DNA of 6,165 nt. It comes from Bdellovibrionales bacterium (GTDB lineage: Bacteria; Bdellovibrionota; Bdellovibrionia; Bdellovibrionales; UBA1609). Of the stretch, positions 1 to 5,595 are shown in pieces. The stretch covers positions 1 to 6,165 of the forward strand of contig JAPKGD010000125.1 of NCBI GenBank assembly GCA_026648125.1, in the 5' to 3' direction. Numbering within the stretch: the stretch's first letter is position 1; each line of letters opens with the position of its first letter. The notes under the pieces were generated by a model. That model was not told the DNA's origin and did not search any database. It saw nothing but the letters and a program-made list of their open reading frames with translations. The position numbers and the translations under genes were made by a program.

Positions 1-484
1 GTATTCTAAATTCAGTGAGAGTCAGGTGCACCTCTTCTGCATTCTGAAATACTTTATGGGCCTTCAGATCGATCGTAAGGCCGCCGGCTTCAATTTTTTC
101 TGCTTCAAAAAACTCACGTCGTCGACGCAAAACGGCGCGAATTCGTGCGGCGAGCTCCTTCGCAGAGAATGGCTTTACAACGTAATCATCAGCCCCAACA
201 TCCAAGGCCGCCACCTTATCTGACTCGCCACCCATTCCGGTCACCATGATCAGGGCAAGACTCCGCCACTGTGGCTCTCGACGCAGAGCCCGGATCAACT
301 CAAGTCCCGACTGGCCCGGTAAGCGGAAATCCACAAGCATGGCCTCTGGCCGAAACCTTTCAAGTACTTCTCGCACCTTTTCTGCCTCCTGAACACATTC
401 GACAGAAAAGCCCTCATCTCGCAATACAGCGCTGAGGTAATCACACGTATCGATTTCGTCATCTATTACTAAAACTCGACTCAC
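1..484 (-). CDS. OmpR/PhoB-family response regulator, C-terminus cut by window edge
   Basis: This is a two-component response regulator: a phosphorylatable receiver domain followed by the start of a winged-helix DNA-binding domain, acting as a cytoplasmic transcription factor. 161 whole codons are visible. The receiver spans about residues 3-120. It shows the acidic pair D8-D9, phospho-acceptor D52 in the context LVDFRLPG, switch residue T82 (MVTG) and the conserved K104 in DDYVVKPF. An arginine-rich linker (R120-R123) leads to the effector domain, whose opening ends in LTLTEFRI, the usual beginning of an OmpR/PhoB winged helix. The recognition helix lies beyond the window. The GTG start at 484 is preceded by AGGAG at good spacing, and the receiver begins immediately (VSRVLVIDDE). 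It lies 58 bases downstream of hslO on the same strand. No histidine kinase is visible, so the signal and target genes are unknown. The PhoB/OmpR subfamily is secure, but assignment to a named regulator is not possible. Confidence 0.93.
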   Translation of the reverse strand, partial: MSRVLVIDDEIDTCDYLSAVLRDEGFSVECVQEAEKVREVLERFRPEAMLVDFRLPGQSGLELIRALRREPQWRSLALIMVTGMGGESDKVAALDVGADDYVVKPFSAKELAARIRAVLRRRREFFEAEKIEAGGLTIDLKAHKVFQNAEEVHLTLTEFRI

Positions 485-490
485 GAAAAA

Positions 491-496
491 ACTCCT
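491..496 (-). promoter_or_regulatory. Shine-Dalgarno of the response regulator gene
   Basis: On the minus strand the sequence reads AGGAGT, followed by six bases and then GTG at 484. There is no in-frame ATG near the beginning of the receiver fold, so this site is what fixes the GTG start. Confidence 0.7.
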
Positions 497-503
497 GTTG
501 CCT

Positions 504-533
504 AGAATAAGTGAGTTAATGGGGCCTTGGCAA
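504..533 (-). promoter_or_regulatory. possible sigma70-type promoter of the response regulator
   Basis: In the 58-base gap after hslO the minus strand carries TTGCCA (528-533, five of six matches to the -35 consensus), 18 bases, then TATTCT (504-509, four of six matches to -10). Transcription would begin about 12 bases before the GTG, a short leader that just includes the Shine-Dalgarno. The -35 region sits in TTGCCAAGGCC, nearly the same as an element upstream of putA. This is a consensus match by eye only. Co-transcription from hslO is equally possible, because no hairpin with a T-tract was seen in the gap. Confidence 0.28.
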
Positions 534-542
534 TTTACTATC

Positions 543-1448
543 CTAGTGTGTTGGACCGGCGCGTAACTTATCGAGCAATTCTCTCAACTCATCAATTTCA
601 ACCACATACTGGCGCCCACAAAACTCACATTTCGCATTCGCTGGCTCATTGTCCTCGATCATCTTTTCGACGTCTACGTGACCGAGCAACATCAAGGCAT
701 TGGCCAACCGCTCTTTTGAGCACCTGCACTTATACTCCAAATCATACGGATGTTCCAACTCTTGAAGTTGAAAACCTTTGAGGTAGAGGTCACGGATCGC
801 CTCAACGCCGCCACCTTCCGCCAAACTCTCAGACAAAGAGCCCCGCTTGGCAAAATTTTTCTCGAGCTTTTTAATCAAGTCTTCTGGGGCACCGGGCATG
901 AGCTCAATAATAATTCCACCGGCGGATTCAACATAACCAAAAGCGTTTACTTTTACGCCCAAAGAAACGATCGATTGGATTTGGTGGGATTGCAGAAGGT
1001 AATAAGCAACATCGTCTCCCACTTCGCCCGTTTGAATCTCAACAGTTCCACGCTGTGCATGCTTTTGATGTGGCGCCGTTCGAACTACAGTCAAAAGGCC
1101 CTTACCGATTGCAATACCGAGATTGGTCGCGCCGAGCTTCTTGTGAATCTCTAGATGAGGGTGAGGAGTGTATCCTCTTACTTCACCCTCAAAATTCGCT
1201 TCCGCAAAAAACATCTCTAATGGCCCATCACCACGAAAATACAAACTCACCTGCTGCCGATGCTTAAGATGTGACGCCATGAGCACGGCCGCCACCATGG
1301 ACCGCCCCACCGCCATTGTTGCTATGGGGTAAGTATTTTGGATGGCTTGCATTTCGCGGACGACCAAAGTTGCATCCACGACCGCGGCGCGAAAACTGAG
1401 GTCCTGGGCGACATAACGATGAACTCTCGACTTCTGTTCTTGAGCCAT
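543..1448 (-). CDS. hslO: Hsp33 redox-regulated molecular chaperone
   Basis: Hsp33 is a cytoplasmic ATP-independent holdase. Oxidation (peroxide with unfolding, or hypochlorite) releases its zinc and lets it bind unfolding proteins. The frame gives 301 residues, close to the family's usual ~290. The N-terminal substrate-binding domain includes the family-like stretches AVGRSMVAAVLMASHL (residues 46-61), a GDGPLEMFFAEAN segment (73-85) and GEVRGY (88-93). The C-terminal redox switch is intact: C241 and C243 (CRC), then C274 and C277 (CEFC), a CXC-X30-CXXC arrangement that matches the zinc-binding signature. The reading frame can be extended to a TTG at 1475, but ATG at 1448 fits the family's N-terminus better. 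The Shine-Dalgarno is weak in both cases (only GGGG close to the ATG). The gene is divergent from putA and upstream of the response regulator. I see no clear promoter. The family assignment is certain; the exact start is less so. Confidence 0.96.
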   Translation of the reverse strand: MAQEQKSRVHRYVAQDLSFRAAVVDATLVVREMQAIQNTYPIATMAVGRSMVAAVLMASHLKHRQQVSLYFRGDGPLEMFFAEANFEGEVRGYTPHPHLEIHKKLGATNLGIAIGKGLLTVVRTAPHQKHAQRGTVEIQTGEVGDDVAYYLLQSHQIQSIVSLGVKVNAFGYVESAGGIIIELMPGAPEDLIKKLEKNFAKRGSLSESLAEGGGVEAIRDLYLKGFQLQELEHPYDLEYKCRCSKERLANALMLLGHVDVEKMIEDNEPANAKCEFCGRQYVVEIDELRELLDKLRAGPTH

Positions 1449-1517
1449 ACCCCATCTATCCGCAAAAACAGTCAAAAATCAATGAACTTTCAGGGATTTA
1501 GGCGCGCGCAAATTCCC

Positions 1518-1547
1518 TTGCCAAAGGCCGCTGAGAACAAACATACT
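1518..1547 (+). promoter_or_regulatory. possible sigma70-type promoter of putA
   Basis: The divergent hslO-putA region contains TTGCCA (1518-1523, five of six matches to -35), 18 bases, then CATACT (1542-1547, four of six matches to -10). The predicted start near 1554 leaves a leader of about 16 bases that contains the Shine-Dalgarno. The element reads TTGCCAAAGGCC, with GCC and GGC half-sites around AAA. It resembles the one in front of the response regulator. The match is by eye and weak at -10. The rest of 1449-1569 shows a short GC alternation (1502-1509) but no convincing promoter for hslO. Confidence 0.3.
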
Positions 1548-1559
1548 CCGACCGCTTGT

Positions 1560-1564
1560 GGAGG
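1560..1564 (+). promoter_or_regulatory. Shine-Dalgarno deciding the putA start
   Basis: GGAGG lies five bases before ATG 1570. The longer frame beginning at GTG 1558 would place this strong ribosome-binding site inside the coding sequence, which argues against it. A second in-frame ATG at 1576 also lies within reach (spacing 11) and cannot be excluded. Confidence 0.7.
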
Positions 1565-1569
1565 AAGGA

Positions 1570-4566
1570 ATGGAAATGATATCGCCCAATCCAAACAATG
1601 GCCCGCGTCCAACATCTATGCAGACACCGACCGACCTTGAAAATCTAATTCGCCGCAAGGGCGAGTCCATCTTCAATGATCTTGAGTCCGACTCTTCGTC
1701 CATATTCAACAAGGATTGGTGGTACGGACGAATCATGGATTGGAGCATGAAGAACGAGCGTTTTAAAACGCAGATGTTTCGCTTTGTTGATGTTCTTCCT
1801 TACCTTAATTCAAGCTCAGAAGTTGCACGCCATCTCAAAGAGTATTTTGCAGATGGCGGCGAAGAATTGCCGGGGATTTTTAACTTTGGATTGGGGCTTG
1901 GCTCTTTGGCGCCCGGCCTCCTGGCGGGAACGGTCAAAAAAAATGTCGAACAAATGGCCAAAATGTTCATCACTGGAGAATCCCCACAAGGCGCTCTGCC
2001 CGTTATTAAGAAATCGCGCAAGAACAAGATATGCTTCACAGCTGATTTACTCGGCGAGGCCACACTTTCTGAAAAGGAAGCCCTTGAATATCAAACGCGA
2101 TATCTCGAACTCATAAAAACTTTGGCTGAAGACTCCAAAAGTTGGGATCACACTCCGCAAATTGATGAAGATGAAAATGGTCCTATCCCTAAGGTGAATG
2201 TCTCGGTCAAAGTCACCTCCCTTTACTCGCAAATAGATGAGGCCGCCTGGGAGGAAAGCCTTGAAGTCTGCAAACAGCGTCTCCGCCCCATCCTCTACAC
2301 TGCAAAAGATCGCGGTGTCTTTATTAACCTCGACATGGAACAGTACGCCCACAAAGATTTTACCTTAACTCTCTTTCGCGACTTATTGATGGAGCCGGAC
2401 TTCCGCAATTGGAAGGATGTCGGAGTTGTCATCCAGGCGTACCTTCGTGACTCTTTAGAAGATTGTCGCAAAATGACTTCATTTGCAAAGGAGCGCGGGA
2501 CTCCCTTCACAATTCGCCTCGTCAAAGGTGCCTATTGGGATTATGAAACTCTCCTGGCGCGACAGAACAATTGGCCCATTCCCGTCTTTACCAACAAAAA
2601 AGAGTCGGATGCCAATTACGAAAGATGCACTCAGGTTCTGATCGATGCATACCCTCACATTCGTATCGCCGTGGGCTCACACAATGTGCGCTCAATCGCC
2701 GCAGCATTGGTGATGGCAGAAGCCAAGGGTTTACCCAAAGCTTCTGTCGAGGTTCAGATGCTCTATGGAATGGCTGAGCCTATTAAGCGAGCACTCATTA
2801 AGCAGGGTCATCGCGTGCGCGAATACGCCACTATTGGCGAACTCATTCCTGGCATGGCGTACTTGGTTCGACGTCTTTTGGAAAATACCTCCAATGAGTC
2901 CTTTCTCCGCTCAAAGTTTGCAGAAAATGTGGGAACCGACGCACTTCTTGCCAACCCCGCAGAAGGCCTCGTCCCCTCAAGCCCAGAACCCCGACAAGGC
3001 GACCGCTTTGAAAATGAACCACTCAAGGATTTCGCAATTCCACAAGAGCGCGAAACCATGCGAGCGGCACTTAAAAAAGTTGAGTCTTCTCTAAATCGGA
3101 TGATCTATCCACAGGTAGGAGGACGAACCCTTAAAAACACTCAGATCCTCGAGCGCGTATCACCCGCTCATCCCGACAAGGTGATTGCTCGTATCCATCT
3201 TGCCGAAAAGGAAGATGCTGAGACCGCCGTAAAAACAGCGCGTATGGCCTTTGCTCGTTGGCAAGCCACTCCGATTGAGACACGGGCTTCGCACTTAGAT
3301 ACTCTTGCTGATCTCATCAATGCCGAAAGAGCAAACCTCACCGCCCTTCAGGTTTTTGAGGTTGGTAAGACCTGGGCGGAAGCCGATGCTGACGTGGCGG
3401 AAGCGATTGATTTTTGCCGTTATTATGCCCGAGATGCACGCCGCCTAGGACACCCCCGAAGAGTCGGCCATGCACCAGGCGAGATGAGCCTTTATGAGTA
3501 TCGTCCTCGGGGTGTGACCGCGGTTATTGCTCCATGGAATTTTCCGCTCGCCATCTTGACGGGTATGGTGGCCGCCGCTGTGGTCACTGGCAATACGGTG
3601 ATCATGAAACCCGCCGAGCAGAGCACGGCCATCGCCGCTGAACTCTACCGACTCCTCCTAAAAGCGGGAATACCCAATGATGTAGTTTCCTTTCTTCCCG
3701 GGCTTGGCGAAGTCGTTGGCGATCATTTGGTCAATCATCCTCAGGTCGATATTATTGCGTTTACCGGATCGCGGGCTGTTGGCTTACACATCCTCAAGCG
3801 CGCGGCAGAAGTCCATCCCGGCCAACATCACATCAAGAAGTGCATTATTGAAATGGGCGGAAAGAACGCGATTGTAATTGACTCAGATGCGGACCTCGAC
3901 GAGGCCGTGGATGCGGTTCTCTATTCGGCCTTTGGCTTTGCTGGACAAAAGTGTTCGGCCTGTAGCCGGGTGATTGTTTTAGAGAGTATCTATGATCGCT
4001 TTCTTGATCGGTTGGTGGAATCTGCAAAGAGCTTGAACATCGGGATGCCTGAAAATCCTCGATCCTATATGGGACCCGTCGTTGATGATGAGGCCTATAC
4101 GAGAATTCAAAAAACAATTGAGAGTGCAAAATCCTATGCGCAGATTGTTTTTCAAGGCCAAACTCCGAAGCAAGGATGTTTTGTTGCGCCCACCATTTTT
4201 GCCGGTGTCGACCCGAAGTCCGACCTCGCCCAGGAAGAAATCTTTGGACCCGTGCTCGCGGTGATTCGCGCAAAGGACTTGGATCAAGCTCTCGAGATTG
4301 CGAATGGCACGGCCTATGCTCTCACCGGAGGACTATTTTCACGTTCGCCGGCCACGATTGAAAGAGTTCGCAAAGAGTTCGAGGTCGGCAACCTTTACAT
4401 CAATCGCGGAAACACGGGCGCGTTGGTTGATCGCCATCCTTTTGGTGGATTTAAGCTCTCGGGAGTGGGTAGCAAAACAGGTGGCCCCGATTATTTGCTT
4501 CAGTTTGTAGAGCCTCGAGTGGTTACAGAGAACACTATGCGCCGGGGATTTGCTCCCACCGAATAG
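1570..4566 (+). CDS. putA: bifunctional proline dehydrogenase / L-glutamate gamma-semialdehyde dehydrogenase (short PutA)
   Basis: PutA converts proline to glutamate. An FAD-dependent proline dehydrogenase passes electrons to the quinone pool, and an NAD-dependent aldehyde dehydrogenase oxidises the glutamate semialdehyde. The product has 998 residues, matching the short PutA class that has no N-terminal ribbon-helix-helix. The N-terminal arm and helical region (about 1-130) are followed by the proline dehydrogenase barrel (about 150-450). There K214 (VSVKVTS), D255 (NLDMEQY), RLVKGAYWDYE from R316, SHN from S370 and R434-R435 (YLVRRLLEN) correspond to flavin- and proline-binding positions. 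The aldehyde dehydrogenase part (about 500-960) has N657 in APWNFPLAI, K680 in MKPAEQST, FTGS at 731-734, E761 in EMGGKN, catalytic C795 in GQKCSACSR and E890 in EEIFGPV. The C-terminus ending VTENTMRRGFAP is typical of the family. Both active sites look complete. PutA is a peripheral membrane enzyme. Without a DNA-binding domain it cannot self-repress, so control must lie elsewhere. The gene is divergent from hslO and ends flush against the converging rhomboid gene. Confidence 0.97.
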   Translation: MEMISPNPNNGPRPTSMQTPTDLENLIRRKGESIFNDLESDSSSIFNKDWWYGRIMDWSMKNERFKTQMFRFVDVLPYLNSSSEVARHLKEYFADGGEELPGIFNFGLGLGSLAPGLLAGTVKKNVEQMAKMFITGESPQGALPVIKKSRKNKICFTADLLGEATLSEKEALEYQTRYLELIKTLAEDSKSWDHTPQIDEDENGPIPKVNVSVKVTSLYSQIDEAAWEESLEVCKQRLRPILYTAKDRGVFINLDMEQYAHKDFTLTLFRDLLMEPDFRNWKDVGVVIQAYLRDSLEDCRKMTSFAKERGTPFTIRLVKGAYWDYETLLARQNNWPIPVFTNKKESDANYERCTQVLIDAYPHIRIAVGSHNVRSIAAALVMAEAKGLPKASVEVQMLYGMAEPIKRALIKQGHRVREYATIGELIPGMAYLVRRLLENTSNESFLRSKFAENVGTDALLANPAEGLVPSSPEPRQGDRFENEPLKDFAIPQERETMRAALKKVESSLNRMIYPQVGGRTLKNTQILERVSPAHPDKVIARIHLAEKEDAETAVKTARMAFARWQATPIETRASHLDTLADLINAERANLTALQVFEVGKTWAEADADVAEAIDFCRYYARDARRLGHPRRVGHAPGEMSLYEYRPRGVTAVIAPWNFPLAILTGMVAAAVVTGNTVIMKPAEQSTAIAAELYRLLLKAGIPNDVVSFLPGLGEVVGDHLVNHPQVDIIAFTGSRAVGLHILKRAAEVHPGQHHIKKCIIEMGGKNAIVIDSDADLDEAVDAVLYSAFGFAGQKCSACSRVIVLESIYDRFLDRLVESAKSLNIGMPENPRSYMGPVVDDEAYTRIQKTIESAKSYAQIVFQGQTPKQGCFVAPTIFAGVDPKSDLAQEEIFGPVLAVIRAKDLDQALEIANGTAYALTGGLFSRSPATIERVRKEFEVGNLYINRGNTGALVDRHPFGGFKLSGVGSKTGGPDYLLQFVEPRVVTENTMRRGFAPTE

Positions 4567-5595
4567 CTAAAGGTGCGAACCACGGACCCGAACACTGTCG
4601 ATGACTTCGGCAATTGAAATGGGCCGGCCCACGGGAAATTCCGGCCCCGCCGTGGCCAAACGTTGTGGCTTTCGGTATCGAAGTAAGTAAAGCACGAGGC
4701 CCGCAAGAAGCGCAGCCCCTTCTCCTCCCAAATGTGCCGCATAAGCAACACCACCAAAATCTGGAACGGCACTGAGGTAGCCTGCCACATCAGATGCAGC
4801 AAACATGACGAGCACTATCCAAGCCGGCAAAAAAATGAAACCCGTATAATGAGCCGACGGTAATACAAAATACATAAATCGAACGGGTGTCCGCCAATAG
4901 ATGAGACAAAATAAGCTCATCAGACCACTTACTGCACCGCTGGCACCAATTAAGGGCGCAGCTGTCGCGCCCGTCATCAGAAGAAAAACTCCCGCCCCAA
5001 TCATTCCCGTCAAAAGATAAATCACCAAGAGAGCCAGTCCACCAATTAGTGGCTCAAGCATCGAACCAAAAATGAGGAGAAAGAACATGTTTCCAATAAA
5101 ATGATAGGGACCAGAATGGACAAAAATATAACTCACCCACTTTGTGAGACCCATATCATCGGCCGTGAGACCAAGAACATAGCTAGGATGACGGTCTTGA
5201 CTATTCTGCAAAACTTTAAGTCTACTTTTCCACCGAGTTATTTGGACTTGATCGCCGCGATACTCAAGTTCCGGCCCTTCCGCCAAAAATCGAGCATTCC
5301 GAATGGCAAGCGTTCCCATCAGCTCTAACTTCTCAGGGTCGCCCTGTGAAGCCTTCTCAGCAAGGCGCTGCATAAGTTTTGAGTAGTCTGTCGGGTGGGC
5401 TTCTACGTACTGTGCAAAGATTCGCCCCTGAACGCGAATAAAATGTTCGTCATCAAGTAGATCATCAATGATGGCCTGAGATTGAATTGCGGGTAAGGCG
5501 CCCATAAAATAAATTAAACCGTGAACAATAAATAAGATCCAGGTGATCGGCGCCTGTGAAAATCGCAGCAGTCCATTGAGAATTGGGATAATCAT
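4567..5595 (-). CDS. rhomboid-family intramembrane serine protease
   Basis: Rhomboids cleave transmembrane proteins within the inner membrane, using a Ser-His pair. The protein has 342 residues. A first hydrophobic helix lies at about 15-36. A long hydrophilic segment (about 37-150) follows. A cluster of further helices comes next, at roughly 152-179, 184-207, 213-234, 252-268 and 283-306, with a less clear one near 237-248. Helix 2 carries the HxxxN motif (H165, N169 in YHFIGNMFF). S219 is the predicted nucleophile in IGASGAVSG. H288 in AAHLGGEGAALLAG is its predicted partner. All key residues are present, so it should be active; the substrate is unknown. A polar tail of about 35 residues ends the protein. 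The ATG at 5595 overlaps the preceding stop in ATGA and has only a poor Shine-Dalgarno (GAGAAAAG), which suggests translational coupling. The stop codon abuts that of putA. The long loop between helices 1 and 2, predicted periplasmic, is the unusual part. Confidence 0.93.
   Translation of the reverse strand: MIIPILNGLLRFSQAPITWILFIVHGLIYFMGALPAIQSQAIIDDLLDDEHFIRVQGRIFAQYVEAHPTDYSKLMQRLAEKASQGDPEKLELMGTLAIRNARFLAEGPELEYRGDQVQITRWKSRLKVLQNSQDRHPSYVLGLTADDMGLTKWVSYIFVHSGPYHFIGNMFFLLIFGSMLEPLIGGLALLVIYLLTGMIGAGVFLLMTGATAAPLIGASGAVSGLMSLFCLIYWRTPVRFMYFVLPSAHYTGFIFLPAWIVLVMFAASDVAGYLSAVPDFGGVAYAAHLGGEGAALLAGLVLYLLRYRKPQRLATAGPEFPVGRPISIAEVIDSVRVRGSHL
4621..4647. repeat. GC-rich inverted repeat inside the rhomboid 3' end
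   Basis: GGGCCGG (4621-4627) and CCGGCCC (4641-4647) form a perfect seven-base-pair stem around a 13-base loop. The left arm also lies in a 12-base perfect palindrome (4620-4631). It lies about 55 bases beyond the putA stop and within the last ~30 codons of the rhomboid gene. No T-tract follows on either strand, so it is not a classical intrinsic terminator. It may slow convergent polymerases, or may be chance in GC-rich coding sequence. Confidence 0.3.

Noticed and set aside
26..223. 65-codon plus-strand frame opposite the response regulator
   Set aside because: It is a shadow of the clearly conserved receiver and effector coding sequence on the minus strand.
750..1154. 134-codon open frame on the plus strand opposite hslO
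   Set aside because: It is antisense to the conserved Hsp33 sequence, has no family resemblance, and lies in no gene-like context.
1449..1475. Extension of hslO to a TTG codon at 1475, adding nine residues
   Set aside because: The added residues have no counterpart in the usual Hsp33 N-terminus, TTG is a rare start, and no Shine-Dalgarno precedes it. The ATG at 1448 fits better.
1470..1475. TTGACT as a -35 box for hslO
   Set aside because: No acceptable -10 follows at 16-19 bases, and the implied transcription start would fall inside the coding sequence.
1502..1509. Alternating GC run (four GC repeats) in the hslO-putA intergenic region
   Set aside because: It is only eight bases long, too short to support a structural or regulatory claim.
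1558..1569. GTG start for putA at 1558
   Set aside because: It would put the strong GGAGG ribosome-binding site inside the coding sequence. ATG 1570 has this site at ideal spacing.
3845..4273. 142-codon open frame on the minus strand inside putA
   Set aside because: It lies wholly within the conserved aldehyde dehydrogenase coding region. Its product is rich in Arg, Ser, Gln and Pro, as expected of a shadow frame, and shows no recognisable domain.
4621..4647. Intrinsic terminator for putA
   Set aside because: The stem is GC-rich, but no T-tract follows on either strand and it lies in conserved-frame coding sequence. It is listed only as an inverted repeat.
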